Below, piece after piece: positions 24,325 through 32,584 of a DNA stretch of 39,165 nt. The notes beneath the pieces were generated by a model. It was not told where the DNA came from. It searched no databases and was given only the letters and a program-made list of their open reading frames with translations. Source of the DNA: an uncultured Collinsella sp. (GTDB lineage: Bacteria; Actinomycetota; Coriobacteriia; Coriobacteriales; Coriobacteriaceae). Each line of letters begins with the position of its first letter. Position 1 is the first letter of the stretch. The translations under genes were made by a program, and so were the position numbers. Where the stretch lies: positions 1 to 39,165 of the forward strand of contig UQWV01000013.1 of NCBI GenBank assembly GCA_900544845.1, written 5' to 3'.

Positions 24325-24438
24325 ATGAAGGTACGTCCTTCGGTCAAGAAGATGTGCGATAAGTGCAAAATCATTAGGCGCCATGGCAAGGTCCTCGTCA
24401 TTTGCGAGAACCCCCGTCATAAGCAGCGTCAGGGTTAA
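24325..24438 (+). CDS. rpmJ: 50S ribosomal protein L36
   Basis: 37 residues read directly from the sequence: MKVRPSVKKMCDKCKIIRR continuing to a final PRHKQRQG. The zinc ligands (CDKC, a later Cys and His) mark the zinc-binding form. AAAGGAAG lies before the ATG. The TAA is 14 bases before rpsM. Confidence 0.95.
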   Translation: MKVRPSVKKMCDKCKIIRRHGKVLVICENPRHKQRQG

Positions 24439-24452
24439 GAGAGGAGACTACG

Positions 24453-24827
24453 TTGGCCCGTATTAATGGTGTCGACCTCCCGCGTGAGAAGCGCGTTGAG
24501 ATCGGTCTGACCTACATTTACGGCATCGGCCGCACCACTGCGACGAAGATCTGCGTCGAGTGCAACGTTAACGTGGATACGCGCGTTAAGGACCTCACCG
24601 AGGATGAGGTTAACGCCATCCGCGATTATATCGATAAGAACCAGATCATGGTTGAGGGCGACCTCCGCCGTGAGCGCAACCAGAACGTCAAGCGCCTTAT
24701 GGACATCGGCTGCAACCGCGGCCTTCGTCACCGCAAGGGCCTCCCGGTCCGCGGCCAGCGCACCCACACTAACGCTCGTACCCGCAAGGGCCCGAAGCGT
24801 CAGATCGGTGCTAAGAAGAAGAAATAA
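24453..24827 (+). CDS. rpsM: 30S ribosomal protein S13
   Basis: 124 residues, starting with TTG after GAGGAG. ARINGVDLPREKRVEIGLTY and the basic C-terminus RGQRTHTNARTRKGPKR are typical. S13 contacts the P-site tRNA and the 50S subunit. Confidence 0.96.
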   Translation: MARINGVDLPREKRVEIGLTYIYGIGRTTATKICVECNVNVDTRVKDLTEDEVNAIRDYIDKNQIMVEGDLRRERNQNVKRLMDIGCNRGLRHRKGLPVRGQRTHTNARTRKGPKRQIGAKKKK

Positions 24828-24841
24828 GGAGCGCTAGATAG

Positions 24842-25246
24842 ATGGCTACTGCTAAGAAGAACGTTCGCGCTGCCCGTCTGAAGCGCGCGGACCGTAAGAA
24901 CATTTCCGTGGGCCAGGCTCACATTCGTTCTACGTTCAACAACACGATCGTTTCGATCACCGATCCCCAGGGCAACGTCATTTCCTGGAAGTCGGCTGGC
25001 CAGGTGGGCTTCAAGGGCTCCCGTAAGTCCACGCCGTTCGCTGCCCAGATGGCTGCCGAGGCTGCTGCCAAGCAGGCCATGGAGCACGGTATGAAGAAGG
25101 TTTCCGTCTTCGTCAAGGGCCCCGGCTCCGGTCGTGAGACCGCCATCCGCTCCCTCCAGGCTGCTGGCCTCGAGGTCTCGAGCATCCAGGACAAGACCCC
25201 CATTCCGCACAACGGCTGCCGCCCCAAGAAGCGTCGCCGCGTGTAA
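24842..25246 (+). CDS. rpsK: 30S ribosomal protein S11
   Basis: 134 residues with IRSTFNNTIVSITDPQGNVI, VKGPGSGRETAIRSLQ and the C-terminal PHNGCRPKKRRRV. S11 forms part of the platform near the mRNA exit. It lies 14 bases after rpsM and 19 before rpsD. Confidence 0.96.
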   Translation: MATAKKNVRAARLKRADRKNISVGQAHIRSTFNNTIVSITDPQGNVISWKSAGQVGFKGSRKSTPFAAQMAAEAAAKQAMEHGMKKVSVFVKGPGSGRETAIRSLQAAGLEVSSIQDKTPIPHNGCRPKKRRRV

Positions 25247-25265
25247 CTGAAAGGATCGTATCAAT

Positions 25266-25862
25266 ATGGCAATCGACAGGACTCCTGTTCTTAAGCGCTG
25301 CCGTCAGCTCGGGATCGATCCCGCTGAGCTCGGTTACAGCAGCAAGAAGGAATCTATCCGTCAGCCCAAGCGCCGTCGCAAGGAATCTGAGTACGGCATG
25401 CAGCTGCGCGAGAAGCAGAAGGTCAAGTTCATCTATGGCGTTCTGGAGAAGCAGTTCCACGGCTACTTCAACAAGGCCCGTAAGATGAACGGCGTCACCG
25501 GTGAGAACCTCATGATCATCCTTGAGTCTCGCCTCGACAACGTCGTCTTCCGTCTTGGCTTCGCCCGCACCCGAAAAGAGGCTCGTCAGTCCGTCCGTCA
25601 CGGTCACTTCACCGTGAACGGCAAGCGCGTGGACATCCCGTCCTACCGCGTCAAGGCCGGCGACGTCGTCGCTGTCGGCGAGAAGTTCCGTGACCTCCTC
25701 CCCATCAAGGAGGCCCTGATTTCCTCCGAGCGCTTTGAGGTCCCTGGCTGGCTCGAGGTCGATATCGAGAAGCTGTCTGGTAACGTGCTCGCTCTGCCGA
25801 CGCGTGAGCAGATCAGCGGTGATATCAACGAGCAGCTCATCGTCGAGCTCTACTCTAAGTAG
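25266..25862 (+). CDS. rpsD: 30S ribosomal protein S4
   Basis: 198 residues. The N-terminal region is the zinc-free form (no Cys pair). The S4 RNA-binding domain is near residues 90-150 (RLDNVVFRLGFARTRKEARQ, HFTVNGKRVDIPSYRVK). S4 nucleates 30S assembly and is the alpha-operon repressor in E. coli. Confidence 0.97.
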   Translation: MAIDRTPVLKRCRQLGIDPAELGYSSKKESIRQPKRRRKESEYGMQLREKQKVKFIYGVLEKQFHGYFNKARKMNGVTGENLMIILESRLDNVVFRLGFARTRKEARQSVRHGHFTVNGKRVDIPSYRVKAGDVVAVGEKFRDLLPIKEALISSERFEVPGWLEVDIEKLSGNVLALPTREQISGDINEQLIVELYSK

Positions 25863-25894
25863 TCCATCCGGGCTGCTGAGGCTGGAGGTAATAC

Positions 25895-26836
25895 ATGTCA
25901 GAATTCATTAGGCCTCAGGTTCAGGTCGAAGAGATCAACGAGACGTCTGCTCGTGTCTCCGTCGAGCCGCTCGAGCGTGGCTACGGCGATACGCTGGGTA
26001 ACTCCCTTCGTCGCGTTCTTCTGTCCTCGCTCGAGGGTGCCGCCGTCGAGGCTATTCAGATCGATGGTGCGCAGCACGAGTTCATGACCATCCCTAACAT
26101 GGTCGAGGATGTCACCGACATCGTCCTGAATGTCAAGGGTCTTGTCTTCAGGGCTCTCGGCACGACCGACGAGGCGACCGCCACCATCTCGGTTGACGGC
26201 CCCTGCGAGGTCACCGGTGCGGACTTCTTTATTCCGTCCGAGTTTGAGCTGGTCAACCCCGAGCAGCACATCGCTACGCTCACCGAGGGTGGCCATCTCA
26301 CCATGAGCATGCGCATCGGCTATGGCCGCGGCTATGTTTCTGGCGAGGCCAACAAGCGCGACAACGATCCCATCGGTGTGATCCACGTCGACTCGCTGTA
26401 CTCGCCGGTTTCCCGTTGCGCCAAGCTCGTTGAGGCTTGCCGTGTCGGTCAGCACACCGACTACGACCGCCTTGTCCTCGAGATCGAGACCAACGGCTCC
26501 ATCGCCCCGCGCGACGCCGTGGTCCAGGCTGCCAATATCATCAACCAGCATATGGCCGCCTTTATGAACCTTGCCGAGACCCCCGAGGTCGAGGAGGAGG
26601 CTTCGATCTTCGCTCCCGAGGTCACCAACGACAACGCCGAGCTGGACAAGCAGATCGAGGATCTGGACCTTTCCGTCCGTTCCTACAACTGCCTTAAGCG
26701 CGCCAGCATTCACTCGGTCCGTCAGCTCGTTGAGTTCTCGGAGAACGATCTGCTCAACATCCGTAACTTCGGTGTTAAGTCGATCGAGGAAGTGAAGGAC
26801 AAGCTTGAGTCCATGGGCCTGAGCCTGAAGGCTTAA
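25895..26836 (+). CDS. rpoA: RNA polymerase alpha subunit
   Basis: 313 residues. The N-terminal dimerisation domain (RGYGDTLGNSLRRVLLSSLEG) spans about 1-230. An acidic linker leads to the C-terminal DNA-binding domain from about 245 (LDLSVRSYNCLKRASI, LLNIRNFGVKSIEEV). Length and order are normal. GGAGG precedes the ATG. Confidence 0.98.
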   Translation: MSEFIRPQVQVEEINETSARVSVEPLERGYGDTLGNSLRRVLLSSLEGAAVEAIQIDGAQHEFMTIPNMVEDVTDIVLNVKGLVFRALGTTDEATATISVDGPCEVTGADFFIPSEFELVNPEQHIATLTEGGHLTMSMRIGYGRGYVSGEANKRDNDPIGVIHVDSLYSPVSRCAKLVEACRVGQHTDYDRLVLEIETNGSIAPRDAVVQAANIINQHMAAFMNLAETPEVEEEASIFAPEVTNDNAELDKQIEDLDLSVRSYNCLKRASIHSVRQLVEFSENDLLNIRNFGVKSIEEVKDKLESMGLSLKA

Positions 26837-26866
26837 TGCTTCGCATATTTGAGGAGAAACTAGACC

Positions 26867-27334
26867 ATGCGTCACAACGTTAAGAAGGGCCTGAAGCTCG
26901 GCACCGATGCGAGCCACACCAAGGCCATGAAGAAGAGCCTTGCTAAGGCCCTCTTCGAGAACGACCGCATCAAGACCACCGAGACCCGCGCTAAGGCGCT
27001 GCGTTCGGTCGTCGACCCGATCATCACTTGGGCCAAGAAGGGCGACCTGCACTCTCGTCGTCTGGCTATCGCCAAGCTCGGCGATAAGCAGCTCGTTGCC
27101 GAGATCTTCGACAAGGCTGCTCAGGGCATGTGGCAGGACCGCAACGGCGGTTACACCCGCATCATGAAGCTCGGTAACCGTAAGGGCGACAATGCTCCCA
27201 TCGTTATCATGGAGCTCGTCACCGAGCCTTGCACGCCTAAGGCCAAGAAGGCCGCTCCGGCCCCCAAGAAGGCCGCTGCTCCCAAGAAGGTCGAGACCGT
27301 CGAGGAGGCTCCTGCTGAGGAGACCGCTGAGTAG
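26867..27334 (+). CDS. rplQ: 50S ribosomal protein L17 with Ala/Lys/Pro tail
   Basis: 155 residues. The ~120-residue core (LGTDASHTKAMKKSLAKALF, TTETRAKALR) is followed by a low-complexity tail rich in Lys, Ala and Pro and ending acidic (EEAPAEETAE). Such extensions are common in actinobacterial L17 proteins. It is the last ribosomal gene before the strong terminator. Confidence 0.96.
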   Translation: MRHNVKKGLKLGTDASHTKAMKKSLAKALFENDRIKTTETRAKALRSVVDPIITWAKKGDLHSRRLAIAKLGDKQLVAEIFDKAAQGMWQDRNGGYTRIMKLGNRKGDNAPIVIMELVTEPCTPKAKKAAPAPKKAAAPKKVETVEEAPAEETAE

Positions 27335-27360
27335 ACTTTCCGTCTGCATAGGCTATATTC

Positions 27361-27391
27361 GAGGGGTACGTTCGCGTACCCCTCTTTTTTT
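27361..27391 (+). terminator. Rho-independent terminator after rplQ
   Basis: GAGGGGTACG (27361-27370) pairs with CGTACCCCTC (27375-27384) across a TTCG tetraloop, followed by seven Ts. A textbook terminator closing the ribosomal operon. Confidence 0.95.
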
Positions 27392-27426
27392 GTCGCGATA
27401 CCGTTACTTGTTTGTTGGGAGCGCCC

Positions 27427-28251
27427 ATGACTGCCCCGTCTGATTTCAATTCGATTTCCGAGCTTGAAGCCACGCTCGTATTTCGTGTGGCCTATGATGG
27501 CTCGTCGTATAGCGGATTTGCCGAGCAGCCGGGACAGACGACGGTTGCGGGCGAGCTACGTCGAGCCATCGAGACGCTGCTTCGCCGCCCGATCGATTTG
27601 ACGTGCGCGGGGCGTACCGATGCCGGCGTGCATGCCGTGGCTCAGTACATCAGCGTGCCCGTAACGGACGCTGAGCTCGCGTGTACGCGCCGTAGGTGGC
27701 TGCGGGCCATGGATGCCCTGCTGCCCAAAGATATCGCCATAAACGAGGTCTACAGGGCCCGTAAAGGCTTTTCTGCACGCTTTGACGCACGTTCCCGTAC
27801 GTATACATACCGTATTGCCGATCGCGATGCGCGCCCCGTGCTGTCCCGCGGTGCCGTGTGGTGGCATCGCTATCCCCTCGACGTCGATGCGATGGCGGCC
27901 GCCTGCCCTGCGCTTTTGGGCGAGCAGGACTTTAAAAGCTTTTGCAAGGTTGCCTCTGCCGTGGGCAAACCTACGCACCGCTGCGTAATGCGCGCCGAGT
28001 TTGGCCATGAGGTTGCGTTTGGCGAGGACATCCTGACGTTTACCATCGAGGGCAATGCGTTTCTGCATTCGATGGTCCGTACGATCGTTGGCACGCTTGT
28101 CGAGATTGGCATGCATCGCCGTGAACCCGAGTGGATGCGCGAGGTCATCGATGCTTGCGATCGTACCGCTGCGGGCCCCACGGCTCCTGCCTGCGGCCTT
28201 ACGTTTATGGGCGTGGATTACGATCCCGCCGAGCTTGTCGTGCTCGACTAG
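27427..28251 (+). CDS. truA: tRNA pseudouridine(38-40) synthase TruA
   Basis: 274 residues from the ATG at 27427; a TTG five codons earlier is the alternative. The catalytic aspartate is D65 in CAGRTDAGVHA. FVAYDGSSYSGF-like N-terminus, FSARFDARSRTYTYRI and FLHSMVRTIVGTLVEIG complete the family pattern. It modifies the anticodon arm of tRNAs. truA commonly follows rplQ. Confidence 0.95.
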   Translation: MTAPSDFNSISELEATLVFRVAYDGSSYSGFAEQPGQTTVAGELRRAIETLLRRPIDLTCAGRTDAGVHAVAQYISVPVTDAELACTRRRWLRAMDALLPKDIAINEVYRARKGFSARFDARSRTYTYRIADRDARPVLSRGAVWWHRYPLDVDAMAAACPALLGEQDFKSFCKVASAVGKPTHRCVMRAEFGHEVAFGEDILTFTIEGNAFLHSMVRTIVGTLVEIGMHRREPEWMREVIDACDRTAAGPTAPACGLTFMGVDYDPAELVVLD

Positions 28252-28412
28252 GGGAGGGCTCGACGCGCCGTTCGTCGGCACCTGTCATCTGTGGGCTGCG
28301 CGTGTGCAACATCTGTTCTTGGCGTGCAGTGCAACCGGTGTCTCATTGCTTTTATTGCCGGGGTGTACCATGAACGACAGTTTGATTCATTGCTGTCGAG
28401 AGGACGGATAAC

Positions 28413-29453
28413 TTGGTTCGACGTGGCTCGCATCCGCAACTTTCGGTGATCCTTGTAGTAGAAGGTTCGCCCAGCTATGCGATGCGTGCGCTCGAGAGTA
28501 TCCAGAACCAAGACCTCTATGATTTGCAGATTGTCGTTGTCTGCCGCGATGCTGCGCCCGGTGTGCGCCATTCGCTTCAAGTTGCTGCCGACAGGGACAT
28601 CCATATTGATTTGATTGACGTCGAGGACGCGAAGCGCGGCGCTTGTCTTCGTGCCGGTTTTGATGCCTCGCGCGGCTCTCACATCATCGCCATGAACGCC
28701 GATGAGTGGTTTGCTCCGCAGGCCCTTTCCAAGATGGTCGATATCGCGTGCGATACTGCGGCAGACATGGTGTTCCCCTCGGTGTCGCTCGATCGATACG
28801 ATGCGCATCGCGAGCGTCATTCGCGCGTCTTGGATGCTGCCTCTATTGCCATAGAAGACGAGTCTTCTATGGTGACTGGGCTGCCCCAGTTGATTTTGGG
28901 CGGCCTAGTCGCTCAGACCTCTGGCGCGATGTATAGCCGTCCGCTGTTTGAGGCATGCCTGTCGCGCGGCAAGGCGTACCGTACGGTTGAGTTTATGGCT
29001 TATGCGCTCTCGCAGGCACGATTCGTGTCCGGCTGCGGCGACGCTTGTTTCCACGCGGTGGCACCTAAGCTTACAGATGCCTTTGATCCCACCATGTATG
29101 CCAGGATATCCGATGACACTCGAGCGCTCGACGAGCTTGCGGACTCACTCTCGGAAGCAGATAGCGGTGGTCGGCTCAAGCTGGCAAGCCAAAAGTTCTA
29201 CTTTGCCGGACTGGTCGCCTGCATCGAGAATTTGTGTCTGAGCCCGCATGGGGTGTCGTCAATTGAGCGTTCCGCCCGCATGCGTGATATGCTCGAGGCG
29301 CCTCGAACCCGTCAGATGGTCGCCGCGCTCAAGGACAACCATCGGGGACTCGGTCTGTTGTTTGGGCCGATCGCCAGTGCCAAGCCCGCGCGCTGCGTGA
29401 TGTGTACGCATCTGGCAGCTTTTCTCAACCGGACGGGCGTAAAAACCGCCTAA
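28413..29453 (+). CDS. Family-2-like glycosyltransferase
   Basis: 346 residues from a TTG at 28413 with AGAGGA eight bases upstream. The N-terminal ~100 residues look like a GT-A fold: LSVILVVEGSP, then ALESIQNQDLYDLQIVVV and ACLRAGFDASRGSHIIAMNADEWF. NADEW (residues 95-99) sits where the metal-binding DxD usually lies, but only a single acidic pair remains, so activity is uncertain. The C-terminal ~180 residues are not recognised. No membrane segments. The nearby penicillin-binding protein is a weak hint of cell-envelope work. Acceptor and sugar are unknown. Confidence 0.7.
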   Translation: MVRRGSHPQLSVILVVEGSPSYAMRALESIQNQDLYDLQIVVVCRDAAPGVRHSLQVAADRDIHIDLIDVEDAKRGACLRAGFDASRGSHIIAMNADEWFAPQALSKMVDIACDTAADMVFPSVSLDRYDAHRERHSRVLDAASIAIEDESSMVTGLPQLILGGLVAQTSGAMYSRPLFEACLSRGKAYRTVEFMAYALSQARFVSGCGDACFHAVAPKLTDAFDPTMYARISDDTRALDELADSLSEADSGGRLKLASQKFYFAGLVACIENLCLSPHGVSSIERSARMRDMLEAPRTRQMVAALKDNHRGLGLLFGPIASAKPARCVMCTHLAAFLNRTGVKTA

Positions 29454-29459
29454 ACGGCT

Positions 29460-29497
29460 CATTTCGAAACAAATTTGCATAGAATTGTTTCGAAATG
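29460..29497. promoter_or_regulatory. Perfect 13-bp inverted repeat upstream of argR
   Basis: CATTTCGAAACAA (29460-29472) and TTGTTTCGAAATG (29485-29497) are exact complements, separated by 12 bases. Each arm itself contains the palindrome TTTCGAAA. The spacer reads ATTTGCATAGAA, which recalls ARG-box half-sites. No T-run follows, so an operator is likelier than a terminator. Confidence 0.55.
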
Positions 29498-29585
29498 CGT
29501 TCTTATACACAAAAGCCTTCAAATAGCGTTAAACTATTCAATCACTGATTGATTGTCTCCGCCATCTTTTGGAGAGAGGGTTTGT

Positions 29586-30023
29586 ATGGCTAAAAAACGC
29601 AATGGGCGCCAGGATGCCATTAGAGATATTGTGCGCAATAAGGACGTCCGCACGCAGCGCGTGCTGGTCGATGAGCTCCGCGCTATGGGCTTTGATTGCA
29701 CGCAGGCGACTGTCTCTCGCGATATTGCCGACATGGGGCTGCGTAAGCTCCCTGAGGGCATCTATGTTCTGGCAGAGGACCTGCACCTGCAGCGTATGGT
29801 TTCCGAGCTCGTAACGGGCGTTCTGCGCACCGATAATCTGGTTATGATCAAGGCTCAGCCTGGCACGGCTTCCGGCATCGCCGCCGCTGTTGATGCGGCA
29901 GAGCTGCCCGATGTGCTTGGCTCGCTTGCCGGCAACGATACGATTTTGGTTATTGCCCAGACGGCTGAGGACGGCGAGCGTCTTGAAGCGCTGATCAATA
30001 AGCTGAGCAATTCTCGCAAGTAG
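29586..30023 (+). CDS. argR: Arginine repressor ArgR
   Basis: 145 residues from the ATG at 29586 after GGAGAGAGGG; an in-frame start 11 codons upstream is less likely. The winged helix (residues ~5-70) has the family motif TQATVSRDI. The C-terminal hexamerisation and arginine-binding domain has GTASGIAAAVDAAELPDVLG and the GNDTILVI strand. It represses arginine synthesis or activates its catabolism with arginine as corepressor. No arginine genes lie next to it here. It could autoregulate through the inverted repeat upstream. Confidence 0.93.
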   Translation: MAKKRNGRQDAIRDIVRNKDVRTQRVLVDELRAMGFDCTQATVSRDIADMGLRKLPEGIYVLAEDLHLQRMVSELVTGVLRTDNLVMIKAQPGTASGIAAAVDAAELPDVLGSLAGNDTILVIAQTAEDGERLEALINKLSNSRK

Positions 30024-30074
30024 GCGTGCGGGTCGTGCGCTCGGCACTGTGCGCGCTGACATAGTGGCTTGTAA

Positions 30075-30109
30075 GGGGTATCGACGTTGGTCGGTACCCC
30101 CCTTTTTTT
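30075..30109 (+). terminator. Rho-independent terminator after argR
   Basis: GGGGTA (30075-30080) pairs with TACCCC (30095-30100), with an inner CGAC/GTCG helix, followed by CC and seven Ts. Confidence 0.85.
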
Positions 30110-30153
30110 GTCTGCCGGTATAAAGACCGCCCATCAGGTCGCTTTAAACTAAA

Positions 30154-30192
30154 AAGGCCCCCGAGCAGTTGAATAAGCTGCTCGGGGGCCTT
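30154..30192. terminator. Bidirectional terminator between argR and the PBP gene
   Basis: AAGGCCCCCGAGCAG (30154-30168) pairs perfectly with CTGCTCGGGGGCCTT (30178-30192) across nine bases. On the minus strand the right flank is TTTTTAG, ideal for ending the penicillin-binding protein transcript. Confidence 0.9.
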
Positions 30193-30214
30193 GTTGCTTA
30201 TGGCCGGATGATTT

Positions 30215-32422
30215 CTAGCCGACCGTATCGTCAGGCGTGGGTGAGGGATCGGGAGTGGGCGTAGGCGTAGGCGTCGGCGTGCCGCCATCGCCGCCGGTCG
30301 AACCACCGGTGGAGCCACCCGTCGAGCCACCGGTCGTACCGGTGCCGCCGGTGGTGTCGCCGCCCGTGGTCTCGGTGGTCGTGGTCGTCGTGGTAGTCGT
30401 TGTGGTGGTGGTTTCCTCTTCGTCCTCGTTCTCGTCCTTGTCCTTGTCGTCGTTCTCCGTCTTCTTGGTGTTGTTGGTGCCGTAGAACTTCCAGACGCTG
30501 TTGTTCTTGTAGGTGGGCGCCGTTCCGGTCGCAAACTCCTCGCGCTCGGTACCGGTCAGAACGGTGTTCATAAACCGCTTAAAGACAGGCAGGTTGGTGC
30601 TGTCGCCCAGCAGGTCTGTGCCGTATTTTTGGATGGGGATCTCGCCCGCGGAATAGCCGGTCCACAGGGCGCACGCCAGCTGCGGGGTATAGCCGCAGAA
30701 CCACAGGTTGGTGGTGTTGTCGGTGGTGCCCGTCTTGCCGGCATAGGGCTGGTTGACGCTCAGGGCACCGGCAGCACCCGTACCGCCGCCCTGCATGACG
30801 CCGGACAGAACATCGGTGACCGCGGCGGCCTCGCCCTCGGTAAGCACCTGTGAGGGATTGTCGGTGTGCTGGTACAGCACCGAACCGGTACGAGAGTCAA
30901 TCTCAGTGATGGCGATCGGCTGGCGATAGTAGCCGCCGTTGGCAAACGTCGCGTAGGCGGCGGCCATTTCGAGCGGCGAGATCGAGCCGGTGCCGAGGGT
31001 CATGACGGGAACGTCCTCGATGTTGTCCTTGGCGGGATCGATGCCGAGCTTTTTGACGAGTGAGATGATCTTGCTGTTGCCGACGGCTTCCGCCACCTGG
31101 ATGTAGCCGGTGTTGGAGGAGTATGCCGTTGCCTGCTTAAGCGTGATGTTGCCATAGCTGTGGTTGGCGTAGTTTTGGACCTCGGTTGTGGTGCCCTTGG
31201 CCTTGAGCGGCGAGTTGCAGTTGAGGGTGACGTTGGGGTTCATGCCGTTTTGGATGGCAGTTGCCAGCGTAAAGGCCTTAAAGGTGGAGCCGACGGGACG
31301 CTTGGCCGTGGCATGGTTTACGTGGTTCTCGTCGGCGTTGTAGTCGTAGCCGCCCACCATGCACTTGATGTAGCCGGTCTTGGGGTCGACGACGACCATG
31401 CCCATGTCCAGGCCGTCGAGCGAGAGCGTGTCGAGCTGCTCTCGGACGGCATTCTCTGCCACCTGCTGCATCGTGGGGTCGATGGTGGTCTTGACGGTCA
31501 GGCCGCCCTTAAAGAGCACGTCGGTCGAGAACTCCTGCTCCAGCAGCTGCTTCACATAGGAGACAAAATAGGGCTGCGAGTACACGTCGACGCCGCTGCC
31601 CGAAATCTCGGTCACATTGAGGGTGATGGGCTCGGCCTGTGCGGCATCGTGCTCCTCCTGCGTGATGTGACCCAGACGCAACATGTTGTCGAGGACCTTG
31701 TTGCGACGGGACAGCGCCAGATCGGGATTGACCGTGGGGTCGTACTGCGAGGGCGAGTTGGGAAGGCCGATGAGCAGCGCGGCCTCGCTCAAGGTGAGGT
31801 CGGCGGCACTCTTGGACAGGTAGGTCTCGGCGGCGGCCTCAATACCGTAGGCGCCGTGACCGTAGTAGATGGTGTTGAGGTACATCATGAGGATCTCGTC
31901 TTTGGAGTACATGTCCTCCATCTTGACGGCGATGTAGGCCTCGCGCACCTTACGCTCGATGGTCGAGTCGAACTGCTCCTCCTGCAGGATGGTGTTGCGC
32001 ACCAGCTGCTGGGTGATAGTCGAGGCGCCTTCGTGCCCGCCGCCGAGGGTTGCCACCGCAGCACGCGCGATACCCCACAGGTCGATACCGCCGTGCTCGT
32101 AGAAGCGCTCGTCCTCGACGTCAACGGTGCCCTGCAGCACGTAGGGGGAGACCTCGTCCTTGGTGATGGACTTGCGGTTTTGCGTGTAGAAGCTCGCGAT
32201 CTTGTTGCCGTTGCAGTCGACGATCTCGGTGGGCTCGCTCACCAGATACGCGTTGGCGTCGGTGTAGTCGGGCAGATCGGACAGCCAGCGGTTGACGTTG
32301 CCGACCATGCCGATGCCAAATGCCACGCCCGCGATAAGCAAAAAGCCCAAAAACGAGAGCAGGATTATGGGCAGAGCATGCGTCTTTGAACGGCTGTGTC
32401 CCTGTCGTTGGCGAGGACCCAT
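30215..32422 (-). CDS. Class A penicillin-binding protein (PBP1a type)
   Basis: 735 residues from the ATG at 32422, preceded by GGAGG seven bases upstream. A short basic cytoplasmic tail leads to a membrane segment at about 17-40. The glycosyltransferase domain has its catalytic Glu near 103 (VEDERFYEHGG) and ASTITQQLVRN. The transpeptidase domain has S379 in STFK, SSN at 435-437 and KTG from K563. The last ~90 residues are a spacer of acidic Lys/Glu/Asp, a run of Thr, Gly/Ser/Thr repeats and Pro-Thr repeats. It polymerises and crosslinks peptidoglycan outside the membrane. The repeat tail probably spans or anchors in the wall and is likely length-variable between strains. Confidence 0.95.
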   Translation of the reverse strand: MGPRQRQGHSRSKTHALPIILLSFLGFLLIAGVAFGIGMVGNVNRWLSDLPDYTDANAYLVSEPTEIVDCNGNKIASFYTQNRKSITKDEVSPYVLQGTVDVEDERFYEHGGIDLWGIARAAVATLGGGHEGASTITQQLVRNTILQEEQFDSTIERKVREAYIAVKMEDMYSKDEILMMYLNTIYYGHGAYGIEAAAETYLSKSAADLTLSEAALLIGLPNSPSQYDPTVNPDLALSRRNKVLDNMLRLGHITQEEHDAAQAEPITLNVTEISGSGVDVYSQPYFVSYVKQLLEQEFSTDVLFKGGLTVKTTIDPTMQQVAENAVREQLDTLSLDGLDMGMVVVDPKTGYIKCMVGGYDYNADENHVNHATAKRPVGSTFKAFTLATAIQNGMNPNVTLNCNSPLKAKGTTTEVQNYANHSYGNITLKQATAYSSNTGYIQVAEAVGNSKIISLVKKLGIDPAKDNIEDVPVMTLGTGSISPLEMAAAYATFANGGYYRQPIAITEIDSRTGSVLYQHTDNPSQVLTEGEAAAVTDVLSGVMQGGGTGAAGALSVNQPYAGKTGTTDNTTNLWFCGYTPQLACALWTGYSAGEIPIQKYGTDLLGDSTNLPVFKRFMNTVLTGTEREEFATGTAPTYKNNSVWKFYGTNNTKKTENDDKDKDENEDEEETTTTTTTTTTTTTETTGGDTTGGTGTTGGSTGGSTGGSTGGDGGTPTPTPTPTPDPSPTPDDTVG

Positions 32423-32584
32423 ATATTGACCTCCAGGTATGTCGTGCCGGACGGTGGATGTGCCGTCGGGGCAGGATGGACATAAGTTATTACACGATAA
32501 ACCAAACGGGGCGCGCGAGGCCTCGTGTATGCTGGAAGACGGCATTTTTCAGAGTGAATGCATACCTTGGTAAGGAGTTTGCCG

